NCBI GenBank assembly: GCA_002723375.1
Contig: PBNX01000020.1
Span: 1-45,382 of the forward strand
DNA: 45,382 nucleotides
DNA from: Dehalococcoidia bacterium
Lineage (GTDB): Bacteria > Chloroflexota > Dehalococcoidia > Lucifugimonadales > Lucifugimonadaceae
Direction: 5' to 3'
Below, piece by piece: positions 19,910 to 29,797 of this stretch; within the stretch, counting starts at the first letter, position 1, and every line of letters begins with the position of its first letter. Position numbers and translations under genes: made by a program. A model generated the notes under the pieces. It did no database searches. It was not told the origin of the DNA and saw nothing but the letters and a program-made list of their open reading frames with translations.

Positions 19910-21016
19910 ATGAGTTCCAAAAGAGATTATTACGACATATTAGGTGTTGGGAAAAACGCAACACCAGAAGAAATAAAGAAGGCTTTTAGAAAGCTAGCAT
20001 TAGAATTTCATCCAGACAGAAATAAAGATAAGGGTGCAGAAGCTAGGTTTAAAGAAATCAATGAAGCATATCAAGTTCTTAGTGATCCTGAGAAAAAGCA
20101 ATCTTATGATCAATTTGGACATGACGGAGTTAAAGCCAACTTCCAGGATTTTGATTTTAATAACTTTGGAGGGTTTGGTGATATTTTTGATGCTTTTTTT
20201 GGGGGGAGCCAATCATCTAGGTCTTCGTCAAGAAGAAAAGGAAGAGATTTACACAAAGAGGTATCGATAACATTTCAAGAATCTGCATTTGGAGTTGAAA
20301 AAGATATTCATGTTGAGCGTATTGGAGAATGCAAGTCTTGCTCTGGATCAGGTGCAAAAGATCAATCAAATATAATTACCTGCAGTTCTTGTAAGGGTTC
20401 GGGGCAAATTAAGAGAGTTCAAAAGACAATATTTGGTCAATTTGCACAGTCGGGGATATGCTCGGATTGCTCTGGCTCAGGAAAAACTGTTAAAGAAAAA
20501 TGTTCAAGTTGTTCTGGCAAGGGGGCCACTCTAGAAAAAAGGGATATTTCAGTAAAAATTCCTAGAGGAGTTTCTTCAGGAGACACAATAAAGCTATCTG
20601 GCGAAGGTGAATTTGGTGGCATTGGTTCTGTGAAAGGAGATATTTTTATTAAAGTAAATGTTGCAGACCATGAATATTTTTCAAGAAGAGGGAAAGATGT
20701 ATTGCTGACATTAGAGTTAGATTTTACTCAGGCTATATTAGGGGATAATTTAGATGTTCCTACGCTGGACGGATTTCATAAAGTATCTATACCTTCAGGT
20801 ACACAAAATGGTGAAATAATACAGATTAAAGGTAGGGGCTTTACTGATATAGGCGGATCTTCTAGAGGCAATCAGATTAATGTAATAAAAGTGGCAATTC
20901 CTAAAGATCTCTCAAATGAAGAAAAGGATAAGATTCGTGAGTTTAAAGATTTATCTGAAAAAAGTGATGAAAAAAAGTCAAAAGGGATTTTTAGAAAATT
21001 TATAAGTGGAAATTAA
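19910..21016 (+). CDS. dnaJ: Chaperone DnaJ
   Basis: DYYDILGVGKNATPEEIKKAFRKLALEFHPDRNKD; four CxxCxGxG repeats. Confidence 0.97.
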   Translation: MSSKRDYYDILGVGKNATPEEIKKAFRKLALEFHPDRNKDKGAEARFKEINEAYQVLSDPEKKQSYDQFGHDGVKANFQDFDFNNFGGFGDIFDAFFGGSQSSRSSSRRKGRDLHKEVSITFQESAFGVEKDIHVERIGECKSCSGSGAKDQSNIITCSSCKGSGQIKRVQKTIFGQFAQSGICSDCSGSGKTVKEKCSSCSGKGATLEKRDISVKIPRGVSSGDTIKLSGEGEFGGIGSVKGDIFIKVNVADHEYFSRRGKDVLLTLELDFTQAILGDNLDVPTLDGFHKVSIPSGTQNGEIIQIKGRGFTDIGGSSRGNQINVIKVAIPKDLSNEEKDKIREFKDLSEKSDEKKSKGIFRKFISGN

Positions 21017-21029
21017 TTTGAGGCCTTAA

Positions 21030-21923
21030 TTGAATTCAAGTAAAAATAACTGGATTAAATACAGTGTTGTAGTGTCTGAAGAATTTGTAGAGCCTGTTGT
21101 CCAAATGTTTTCAAGATTTTTATATGGTAACGTGATTATTGAAAAAGAAGGGGATCCTGAAGATGGAATTATTAATGAGAGCATAGTTTCAGGATATATA
21201 CCTAAAAATAAAAATTCTGAAGAATTAGAAAAGAACTTAAATTCAGGTCTATCCCTATTTAGTGGAGTTTTTGATTTATCGGATCTTAAAATTACTGAAA
21301 TCAGCTCAGAAATTTGGGAAAAACAAAAATTCGATCCAATAATAATAGAAGATGTAGCAATACTTCCTTTCAAAGACCAAATAAATAATTTTAAAGATTA
21401 TATTTGGGTGATTATAGAGCCGTCTATGGCTTTTGGAACTGGGCATCATCCTACTACAAAAATGTGCATATCTTTAATAAAAAAATATTTAGTTAAAGAT
21501 AAAGAAATTATTGACTTGGGGTGTGGGTCTGGAATACTTGGATTAGTTGCATTGAAAATTGGAGCAAAAAGTTGCTTTAGTATAGACGTAGAAGAAGAGT
21601 CAGTGCGAGCATCAATTAAAAATGCTAATGATTCTGATTTATCTAATAAAATTAGGATAGAAAAACAAGATTTATTAAAAAGTATAGATATTGATTTTAA
21701 TCCAGATTTAGTAATAGCGAATCTAAATTCATTTTTGTTTAGAGACGGCCTAATTAATATAAGTGATATTGTTTTACCTGAAAAAAAAATTATAGCTTCA
21801 GGCATTCTAATTGAAAATTTAGATGAGATAGAATCAATATTTGATTCTTATAATTTTAAAATTATTGAGCGTTGTAAATCAGGAGATTGGGCTGCAATCG
21901 TTGCTCAAAAAAAAGATGCATAG
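21030..21923 (+). CDS. prmA: Ribosomal protein L11 methyltransferase
   Basis: PSMAFGTGHHPTTKMCISLIKKYLVKDKEIIDLGCGSGILGLVALKIGAKSCFSIDVEEESVRASIKNA...DLVIANL; TTG start. Confidence 0.94.
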   Translation: MNSSKNNWIKYSVVVSEEFVEPVVQMFSRFLYGNVIIEKEGDPEDGIINESIVSGYIPKNKNSEELEKNLNSGLSLFSGVFDLSDLKITEISSEIWEKQKFDPIIIEDVAILPFKDQINNFKDYIWVIIEPSMAFGTGHHPTTKMCISLIKKYLVKDKEIIDLGCGSGILGLVALKIGAKSCFSIDVEEESVRASIKNANDSDLSNKIRIEKQDLLKSIDIDFNPDLVIANLNSFLFRDGLINISDIVLPEKKIIASGILIENLDEIESIFDSYNFKIIERCKSGDWAAIVAQKKDA

Positions 21924-22653
21924 GTTTTATTTTGAAAGTTTTTATGAAGATTCAGAGTATATAGAATTTAGTAAAAATATTTCTCATCAGATTATCAATG
22001 TTCTTAGAATGAAAAATGGAGATTCTATAGAAGTTTTTAATGGAAAAGGCTTAAGTGGAGTTGCTCAAATAAATGTTATAACTGATATTGTTTCATCTGA
22101 AATAATATCAAAAAAAGATGTTTTTGATAGTTCGTTAAAAATTGATGTTTATCAATCTATAATTAAAAATTCAAAATTAGAGTTAATTATTGAAAAATTG
22201 GTTGAATTAGGCATATCTTCATTTACTCCCGTTATTACAGAGAGATCTCAAAAAAAAGATATTATTTCTTTGAGTGAAAATAAGATTAATAGATTAAAAA
22301 AAATATCTATAGAATCTGCAGAACAGTCAGGAAAATTTTTTATTCCAGAAATTAGAAGTAAAGAAAGATTTGTAGATTTGTTTAAAGAGAGAAAATTATA
22401 TAACCCTATAATATTTTATGAGAGTATTGATGGGGCTATAGGATTAAATAAAATTAATTTTGATTCATATAATAACTCTACAATGTCTATATTTATTGGC
22501 CCTGTAGGTGGATTTTCTAAAAATGAAATTAACTTATCCAAAAATTCAGGTGCTAAGATAGTTAATATAGGTGAAACAGTATTAAAATCTGATACTGCTG
22601 CAATTGTCTCTTGTGCTTTAATTAGGTATCTAATTGAAAATAATTTAAGCTAA
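21916..22653 (+). CDS. rsmE: 16S rRNA (uracil-1498-N3)-methyltransferase
   Basis: MHRFYFESFYEDSEYIEFSKNISHQIINVLRMKNGDSIEVFNGKG...IFIGPVGGFSKNEINL...LKSDTAAI; ATG 21916 overlaps the prmA end. Confidence 0.92.
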   Translation: MHRFYFESFYEDSEYIEFSKNISHQIINVLRMKNGDSIEVFNGKGLSGVAQINVITDIVSSEIISKKDVFDSSLKIDVYQSIIKNSKLELIIEKLVELGISSFTPVITERSQKKDIISLSENKINRLKKISIESAEQSGKFFIPEIRSKERFVDLFKERKLYNPIIFYESIDGAIGLNKINFDSYNNSTMSIFIGPVGGFSKNEINLSKNSGAKIVNIGETVLKSDTAAIVSCALIRYLIENNLS

Positions 22654-23645
22654 TTTCTCTCTTGAGAAAGGTCTCTACTCATGAATTCTTTTATAGCTAT
22701 TTCTGGATCATAATTTTCTTCTAAAACTTTATAGGTCATATTAGTTATAGGCATGTCTATGTTCTTTTTTTGAGAGATCATATTTACAATTTTAGTTGTA
22801 TTTGCTCCTTCAACAGTTAATTTTGTATTAGTCTTAAATTCATTGTATGTCATACCAGAGGCCAGATTATACCCCAGTTGCCAGTTTCTGCTAAGACTAC
22901 TTGAACAAGTAGTAAATAGATCTCCTATTCCTGATAATCCATAAAAAGTATATTCTTTTGCTCCATAATAAGTTCCGAATCTAGTAATTTCTCTCAAACC
23001 TCTTGTGATAAAAGCAGATTTTGCATTATCTCCAAGTTCCAATTTGTCTATTATTCCTGACCCTATAGCAATTATATTTTTTAATGCACCTCCAATTTCA
23101 GCTCCTACCACATCATCTCCACTATATACCCTGAAGTTTTTACTTGAAAAATTATCTCTAATTGAATTTGCTTTATTTAAATCATTAAATGACAAAAGTG
23201 TTGTAGCTGGCTTTCCGGCTAATATCTCAGTAGCTAAATTTGGACCAGTTATTACTCCTATTTGGGAGCTATCAATTTTTATTTCTGAGGCAATCATTTT
23301 GGTTAGAGTTTTGCCATCTTCTGATAAGCCTTTTGAAGCAGAAATTAATGTAATTTTATTATTTAATTTATTGTTAATTTGTTGCAAATTTTTCTTAATT
23401 TCCGAACTTGGTAATGCAATTAACAATAAATCTTTTTCATTAAAATTTAATTCTTCAAAATTTATAAAATTTATTTTATTTGGTTTATCTATTTTTTTAT
23501 TTGCAATAGAAAGCTTAGAGGAATTTTTGGATTCAATTAATTTGTCATTATTTCTAAAAATTAAATCCACTTCATTGCCAGCATTAGATAGAAGTAACCC
23601 TAATGTTGAGCCCCATATTGTATTCCCTAAAATTTTAATTTTCAT
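22650..23645 (-). CDS. gpsA: Glycerol-3-phosphate dehydrogenase [NAD(P)+]
   Basis: ILGNTIWGSTLGLLLSNAGNEVDL...SASKGLSEDGKTLTKMI...GVITGPNLATEILAGKPATTLL...GGALKNIIAIGSGIIDKLELGDNAKSAFITRGLREI. Confidence 0.95.
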   Translation of the reverse strand: MKIKILGNTIWGSTLGLLLSNAGNEVDLIFRNNDKLIESKNSSKLSIANKKIDKPNKINFINFEELNFNEKDLLLIALPSSEIKKNLQQINNKLNNKITLISASKGLSEDGKTLTKMIASEIKIDSSQIGVITGPNLATEILAGKPATTLLSFNDLNKANSIRDNFSSKNFRVYSGDDVVGAEIGGALKNIIAIGSGIIDKLELGDNAKSAFITRGLREITRFGTYYGAKEYTFYGLSGIGDLFTTCSSSLSRNWQLGYNLASGMTYNEFKTNTKLTVEGANTTKIVNMISQKKNIDMPITNMTYKVLEENYDPEIAIKEFMSRDLSQERN

Positions 23646-24270
23646 TTTTATTGAATGTTAATTTATTTTCTGTCCCAGAAATTATACGTTTTATATTTTC
23701 ATTGTGCTTATATATGATTATTGATATTGCAGGAACTAGATATATCAAGTCAATCCATGAATTTTCAAATAAATTCATTAAGTTGAAAATAATCATGAAA
23801 AGCAATGATACCAAGCACCCTAATATTGACCCTACCGATACCATTCTTGAAATTAATATAGCTATTACGAATGCTATTAAAGCAGACGTGGCTGCAGGCA
23901 TAAAAATAACAAATAATGGCCCTATGCCCGTTGCTACCCCTTTACCACCTTTAAAATTATGAAAGATAGGGTAGCAGTGACCTATTATTGCTGAAAGAGC
24001 AGCAATTTGGGTAGCGTAATTTATAGAGCTGAATTCATAATTTTCTATAATTAATACAGGAATTATTGACTTTAGCATATCTAAAAATAACACTAAGAGG
24101 CCATAAGATACTCCAATACTTCTTAAAACATTTGTTGCTCCTGTATTTCCGCTACCCTGAGAAGTAATATCAATGTTTTTGGATAATTTACTTATTATTC
24201 TTCCAAATGATATAGATCCTATTAGATAGCACGATAAAATTGATAATATGAATAAAAAAAGATCGTTCAT
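23635..24270 (-). CDS. plsY: Acyl-phosphate--glycerol-3-phosphate acyltransferase
   Basis: CYLIGSISFGRIISKLSKNIDITSQGSGNTGATNVLRSIG...GHCYPIFHNFKGGKGVATGIG. Confidence 0.95.
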   Translation of the reverse strand: MNDLFLFILSILSCYLIGSISFGRIISKLSKNIDITSQGSGNTGATNVLRSIGVSYGLLVLFLDMLKSIIPVLIIENYEFSSINYATQIAALSAIIGHCYPIFHNFKGGKGVATGIGPLFVIFMPAATSALIAFVIAILISRMVSVGSILGCLVSLLFMIIFNLMNLFENSWIDLIYLVPAISIIIYKHNENIKRIISGTENKLTFNKNEN

Positions 24271-25556
24271 TTTTCTGAAATTTCTAGTTGCAAAGGTACC
24301 CCCCTTAGATCAAAAATGCTTCTCAATTCGTTTTCAATGTATCTTTTATATGAAAAATGTATTAAATCTGCATTATGAAATTTTATTTGTACCTTAGGAG
24401 GATTAGATCCAATCTGTTTTGCTGAAGTAGGGTAGATCTTCCTTTTCCCTTTTGACGGGGGCATATTTGAACTTATTATATTTAATATATTTCTCCAAAT
24501 ATCATCATCATTAAAATTTTGCCTGTATCTTTTATTGACACTTATTAACTCTTTGAGCATTGCGTCCATTCCTAATTTTAATTTTGCTGATGTGTAAACC
24601 AAAGGCACACCAGGAAAGAATTTTAATTTTTCTATTATTTCATTTTCTTTGATTTTTCCTTTTTTTATTAGGTCTAATTTATTCATTACCAAAACGCAAC
24701 CATTGCCGCTTTCTCTAATTAATCCAGCAATGTGTTGATCTTGAGATGTAACATTTTCTGTGGAGTCTATGACTAATAGCGATATATGACTTTCTGATAT
24801 CGCTTTTATGGTTCTTAAAACACTAAAATATTCAATTTCTTTTCCAATTTTACCTTTCCTTCTTATTCCTGCAGTATCTACAACTGTGTAGTCATTATTC
24901 TCGTATTTGAACTTAGAATCAACCGAATCCCTTGTAGTGCCTGGAATTTCACTAACAATAGATTTTGCTTGACCTATTATGATATTGAAAAGAGTAGATT
25001 TTCCTACATTTGGTCTTCCTATAATGGAGAATTTTATTGATTCATCATCAGGCTCTAAAATTGAAAATAAGTGCTCCAATGAATGCATTAAGTCAAAAAT
25101 ACCATTGCCATGATATGCACTAATATTAATCCCTTCTCCGAGCCCCAGAGAAAAGAAACCATTAATATTTTCCTCACGCGATAAATTATCTACCTTATTT
25201 ATTACTAAAGTTATATTTTTATCAGCTTTCCTGATTAGTCTTAGTATTTCAGTGTCTTCATTAGTGATTCCTGATGTTGCATCTACCACAAACAATATGT
25301 GATCTGCTTCATTTATTGATTCATAACTTTTATCGATTACTTTTTTTGTTATCTGATCCTCTGAGTAAGTTTCAATCCCTCCAGAATCAACCAGAATAAA
25401 AGATTTATTGTTCCATAAGCAATTAGTTTGTATAGAATCCCTTGTAGTGCCTGGAATTTCACTTACAATTGATTTTCTTTTTCCGGTGAGCCTATTAAAA
25501 AGAGTAGATTTTCCTACGTTAGGCCTCCCGCAAATTGTAATTATTGGAGTATTCAC
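24267..25556 (-). CDS. der: Ribosome-associated GTPase Der (EngA), tandem G domains
   Basis: GRPNVGKSTLFNRLTGKRKSIVSEIPGTTRDS and GRPNVGKSTLFNIIIGQAKSIVSEIPGTTRDS. Confidence 0.97.
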   Translation of the reverse strand: MNTPIITICGRPNVGKSTLFNRLTGKRKSIVSEIPGTTRDSIQTNCLWNNKSFILVDSGGIETYSEDQITKKVIDKSYESINEADHILFVVDATSGITNEDTEILRLIRKADKNITLVINKVDNLSREENINGFFSLGLGEGINISAYHGNGIFDLMHSLEHLFSILEPDDESIKFSIIGRPNVGKSTLFNIIIGQAKSIVSEIPGTTRDSVDSKFKYENNDYTVVDTAGIRRKGKIGKEIEYFSVLRTIKAISESHISLLVIDSTENVTSQDQHIAGLIRESGNGCVLVMNKLDLIKKGKIKENEIIEKLKFFPGVPLVYTSAKLKLGMDAMLKELISVNKRYRQNFNDDDIWRNILNIISSNMPPSKGKRKIYPTSAKQIGSNPPKVQIKFHNADLIHFSYKRYIENELRSIFDLRGVPLQLEISEK

Positions 25557-26482
25557 TTTAAATTCATTAAATATTTAATTACGCCTACTTGCCCCCAAAT
25601 TCTATTTTCTGCCTGATCAAATACTATAGATTTTTTATGATCAACAAGACCTTCCGATATCTCTTCTCCATGATGTGCTGGCAAATCATGCATAAATATT
25701 GCATTAGAGTTTTCTAAAAGACTTTCATTGACTTGATATCCTTCGAACTTTCTCTTTCTCTCGTCTTCCTCTGATTCTTGACCCATGCTTGCCCATACAT
25801 CTGTATATATCACATCTGTATCTGCAGAAGCTTTTTTAGGATCTCTTTCAAGAACAAATTTACCTTTGCTTAATTTATTAAATTCATTAATTTTACTAAT
25901 GTGTTTACTCGGGATCTCAAAACCTTCTGGGCAAGAGTGAATAAATGTTCCTCCTAATAACGAAAAAGCCTTTGATAAACTAGTTGCTACATTGTTGCCG
26001 TCACCAATGAATGTTAATTTAGTTTTTTCTACTTCAAGATTAGTTTTTTCTAAAATAGAAATAATATCTCCTAAAGCTTGGCACGGATGCTCTTGATCAC
26101 TTAAGGCATTAATTACAGGCACAGAAGAATTAACAGAGAATTCTTCAATAGTTTCTTGCCTGAAAGTTCTTAAAATAACTAAGTCACACATTTTTGATAA
26201 TACTTTAGCCACATCAGATATCTTTTCTCTTCCACCCATGCCTACTTCTTTAGGATCAAAATATATTGGGTTTATGCCAAGATAATTTAAAGCTCTATAG
26301 AAGCTGAGTTTTGTCCTTAATGATGGTTTTTCAAAAAGTAGGACTCCAGTTTTATTTGAAAAATTCAGGTTATTTTCAATATTGTTTAAATAATTTACTT
26401 TTGAATATATACCAAAATTTAAAATTTTCTTTAAATCTTCTTTATTAATATTATCTAGATTTATAAAATCTTTTTTCATCAC
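25553..26482 (-). CDS. argF: Ornithine carbamoyltransferase
   Basis: LFEKPSLRTKLSFYRALNYLG...LVILRTFRQETIEEF...VPVINALSDQEHPCQALGDIISI...FMHDLPAHHGEEI. Confidence 0.92.
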   Translation of the reverse strand: MMKKDFINLDNINKEDLKKILNFGIYSKVNYLNNIENNLNFSNKTGVLLFEKPSLRTKLSFYRALNYLGINPIYFDPKEVGMGGREKISDVAKVLSKMCDLVILRTFRQETIEEFSVNSSVPVINALSDQEHPCQALGDIISILEKTNLEVEKTKLTFIGDGNNVATSLSKAFSLLGGTFIHSCPEGFEIPSKHISKINEFNKLSKGKFVLERDPKKASADTDVIYTDVWASMGQESEEDERKRKFEGYQVNESLLENSNAIFMHDLPAHHGEEISEGLVDHKKSIVFDQAENRIWGQVGVIKYLMNLK

Positions 26483-28152
26483 ATTTTCTCCGGAGATTCC
26501 ATGCCCATTAGGCTAAGGAGGTTACTTAGGATTATTTTAGATGCTTTTACGAGTAATAATCTACTTTTCGTTTGTTCAATATTTGCTAAGTCTTCATCAA
26601 TTACCCTATTTTTCTCATAAAACTTGTGAATTATTTGAGCAAGTTCCAAGGAATATGTTGAAAGTTCATGAACATTAAGATTTTCTGTAATTCTATTTAA
26701 TAACTCAGGGTACTCAATAAGTTTTTTAATTAGGTTAATTTCGTCAGGAGAAATTAACAGATTTATATCTGCATCATCAAATTTTATCTTGAAATATTCT
26801 GATGATCTTAATATAGAACTCAGTCTCGCATGAGCGTATTGAATATAAAATACAGGATTTTCCGAGGATTGTTTTTTAAAAATATCTATATCTATCTCCA
26901 TCTGGCTTTCTGGAGATCTGCTTATAAAGCTGAATCTGCATGCATCACTTCCTATCTCTCCTACAAGATCTTTTAATAAAATACTTGTGCCTTCTCTTTT
27001 ACTAAATTTTGATATTCCGGAGGAACTTTTCAAAGAAACAATTTGATTAAGAAGTACTATTAATTTTTTAGAGTCTATTCCTAATTTTTCTAATATTATT
27101 TCCATTCTTTTTATATGCCCATGGTGATCAGCCCCCCATAGATCAATAACCTTTTCAAAATTTCTTACTTCAAATTTATTTCTATGGTAAGCAATATCAG
27201 TAGCAAAATATGTTGGTTTTTTGTCACTGCTTTTTACTAATACATTATCCCTCTCGTCTCCAAGCTCTTCAGTTTTTATCCATAATGCATCATCCTTCTT
27301 GTAAGTCAGATTTAAATCATCAAGATTTTGTAGAGTATCACTAAAGTAGTTTGAGTCAATTAAAGAAGATTCATAAAACCAACTATCGTGTTTTATTTTG
27401 ATTAAGTTCAGATCATCTTTTATTTTTAATATACATTTGTCTTTTGCCTTATTCTTTATTTCATTAAAAGTGCTATCTTCAACATTTTCTAAATTATAAT
27501 TTTTATAGTTAGGAGCTAATTCTTTAGCAATTTCAATAATATCCTCTCCTTTATAATGATCTTCTGAAACATTGAAATCTGCTCCGTTTGCTTCCTTTAT
27601 TCTCTCAATTATTGAATTACCAAAAATTTGCATTTGGTTTCCAGCATCATTTACATAGTATTCTCTTTGTACATTAAACCTCTGATTTTCTAATAAATTT
27701 GCAATTGTACTTCCTATAACAGCCCCTCTCATATGCCCAAGATGAAGCCTTCCTGTTGGATTAACACTTACAAATTCAACTTGTATCTTGAAATTTTTAG
27801 CCTCCAATGGTCTTCCATAATCTTTTTCACTTACAAGAATCATTTTTATTTCATTATTTATCCAATTTTTACTTAGTGAAAAATTTATGAATCCAGGCTT
27901 AGCTATAGATAATTTTTCAATTTCTTTGCAATCTGGAAGTAAACTAACTAAATTTTCTGCAATTTCCATTGGGTTACTTGATAGTAATTTTGATAATTGG
28001 AGCGGCAAGCTAGTAGCAAAATCCCCAAAATCAGAATTTTTTGGTTTTTCTATAATAAAATCAGGTGAATTATTTGTGTCTATTCCTTTAGCTTTTAGAA
28101 GGTCTTCTAAAGCCTTGTTTGTAATGTTGTGTAAAAATTCTGAAATAAGCAT
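26479..28152 (-). CDS. argS: Arginyl-tRNA synthetase
   Basis: VEFVSVNPTGRLHLGHMRGAVIGSTIANLL...KFSKREGTSILLKDLVGEIGSDACRF. Confidence 0.96.
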   Translation of the reverse strand: MLISEFLHNITNKALEDLLKAKGIDTNNSPDFIIEKPKNSDFGDFATSLPLQLSKLLSSNPMEIAENLVSLLPDCKEIEKLSIAKPGFINFSLSKNWINNEIKMILVSEKDYGRPLEAKNFKIQVEFVSVNPTGRLHLGHMRGAVIGSTIANLLENQRFNVQREYYVNDAGNQMQIFGNSIIERIKEANGADFNVSEDHYKGEDIIEIAKELAPNYKNYNLENVEDSTFNEIKNKAKDKCILKIKDDLNLIKIKHDSWFYESSLIDSNYFSDTLQNLDDLNLTYKKDDALWIKTEELGDERDNVLVKSSDKKPTYFATDIAYHRNKFEVRNFEKVIDLWGADHHGHIKRMEIILEKLGIDSKKLIVLLNQIVSLKSSSGISKFSKREGTSILLKDLVGEIGSDACRFSFISRSPESQMEIDIDIFKKQSSENPVFYIQYAHARLSSILRSSEYFKIKFDDADINLLISPDEINLIKKLIEYPELLNRITENLNVHELSTYSLELAQIIHKFYEKNRVIDEDLANIEQTKSRLLLVKASKIILSNLLSLMGMESPEKM

Positions 28153-28212
28153 TAATATTAAGTATAAATTTATATTATGTTGACTTACAAGCTTTGATTT
28201 AATAAGGAAATA

Positions 28213-28386
28213 ATGAATACTGAAATAGTTAATTTATTAAAGAAGAAATATAATCTAGATGATCATGATTTAGAAATTGCCTTGACCAGAGTAAAAGAAC
28301 TTGAGGAGGCAATAAAAAAGATCAAGGGAGTTGAAGTAGTAGAAGATTTAGCCCAATTAAACCCCTTAAAATTTTCCAATGAGTAG
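28213..28386 (+). CDS. 57 aa GatC/AtzG-like small protein (not in the ORF track)
   Basis: ATG at 28213, AAGGAAAT Shine-Dalgarno-like; translation MNTEIVNLLKKKYNLDDHDLEIALTRVKELEEAIKKIKGVEVVEDLAQLNPLKFSNE*; overlaps the amidase start (ATGAGTAG). Confidence 0.7.
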   Translation: MNTEIVNLLKKKYNLDDHDLEIALTRVKELEEAIKKIKGVEVVEDLAQLNPLKFSNE

Positions 28387-29797
28387 TATTGCAAATCTTT
28401 CTGTATCAGAAATTTCTGATCTTATATTTAAAAAAGATTTATCCCCAGTTGATTTATTCTCTTTTTATAGTGAGCGTATTAATAAACTAGATAGCAATAT
28501 AAATTCATTTATAGAGATTTTTGATAATTGGGAAGAAAAGGCAAAGATTTGTCAGCAAGAAATATCTCGAGGGGAGTATAAAGGACCTCTTCACGGCATC
28601 CCAATAGCTGTTAAAGATTTAGTTGATGTAAGGTCAAAGGTAACAACAGCTGGATCCAAAATATTATCTTCAAATATTGCAAAAAGTTCTGCAGAAATTG
28701 TGAATGCTCTTGAATTATCAGGGGCAATCATTATTGGCAAGACAGAATTGGTTGAATTTGCTTTTGGCCCTCATGGTATTAATTCAAATTCAAAGCAAAC
28801 CAAGAACCCTTGGGATCTAAAAAAAATACCTGGAGGATCAAGTAGCGGGTCTGCAGCAGCAGTATCTGCAGATTTAGTTCCTATTGCAATAGGCAGTGAT
28901 ACTGGAGGCTCCATTCGTATGCCTGCTTCTTTTTGTGGAGTAACTGGATTTAAACCATCTTATAATAAGTTATCAACTAAAGGAGTCTTTCCTCTTTCTT
29001 GGACATTAGATACTGTTGGTCCATTAGGAAAAAATACTAAAGACTGCTCAATATTTGTTGAAGAAGTATGTAAACATCAAAACCCTAATAATAAAGAGCC
29101 TTATGGGGGTTTTACATCATCCATGCTAGATAATTTTGATAGCTTACTCCCAGTTAGATTAAAAGTTGGGGTTCCAAATGATAACTACTTCTCTGAAATG
29201 GATGATGAAGTTAAAAAAGTATTTAACGATTCTGTTGAACTCATGAAATCTAATGGAGCCGAAATTATTAATGTTGATTTATCTTGGCTATCTATCGCTA
29301 GACCAGTTAATGTTGTTATCACTCTTGCTGAAGCAATGAGTGTCCATAAAGATTACTTGATTTCAAATTATGAAGATTATACCTACGAGGTTATTAGCAG
29401 ACTAGTTTCTGCCGAGAGACTGTCAATTAATGATTATTTAAGCTCTCTGAGAGTTATGAGCTATATACAGAGTAAAATGAATGATGAATTTGATAATTTT
29501 GATATTCTTGCTTGCCCTACGACCCCTGTGCTACCAGGTCTAATAGAAGAATATTCAAAAAAGAATTTGTCGTCTTCAAAAGAAGTTGTAGGCGGAAGGA
29601 TTCCTAGCTTTACAAGTGTATTTAATGTTACTAGGCAACCATCTCTTAGCACATTGGCAGGATTCTCAGAATCAGGAATGCCTGTAGGGTTAATGTTTAC
29701 AGGTAGATTTAATAAAGATTTTGGTGTGTTGCAAGTAGGTAATTGGTTCGAGAAAATTAATCATAATAATAGGAATAATAAGCCAACTATTGGATAA
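28379..29797 (+). CDS. Amidase (amidase-signature family, GatA/AtzE-like)
   Basis: GPLHGIPIAVKDLVDVRSKVTTAGSKIL...IPGGSSSGSAAAVSADLVPIAIGSDTGGSIRMPASFCGVTGFKPSY. Confidence 0.9.
   Translation: MSSIANLSVSEISDLIFKKDLSPVDLFSFYSERINKLDSNINSFIEIFDNWEEKAKICQQEISRGEYKGPLHGIPIAVKDLVDVRSKVTTAGSKILSSNIAKSSAEIVNALELSGAIIIGKTELVEFAFGPHGINSNSKQTKNPWDLKKIPGGSSSGSAAAVSADLVPIAIGSDTGGSIRMPASFCGVTGFKPSYNKLSTKGVFPLSWTLDTVGPLGKNTKDCSIFVEEVCKHQNPNNKEPYGGFTSSMLDNFDSLLPVRLKVGVPNDNYFSEMDDEVKKVFNDSVELMKSNGAEIINVDLSWLSIARPVNVVITLAEAMSVHKDYLISNYEDYTYEVISRLVSAERLSINDYLSSLRVMSYIQSKMNDEFDNFDILACPTTPVLPGLIEEYSKKNLSSSKEVVGGRIPSFTSVFNVTRQPSLSTLAGFSESGMPVGLMFTGRFNKDFGVLQVGNWFEKINHNNRNNKPTIG

Noticed and set aside
23005-23962. 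Plus-strand ORFs antisense to gpsA and plsY (218 aa and 103 aa)
   Set aside because: Fully antisense to well-supported genes; hydrophobic translation reflects AT-rich complementary codons.
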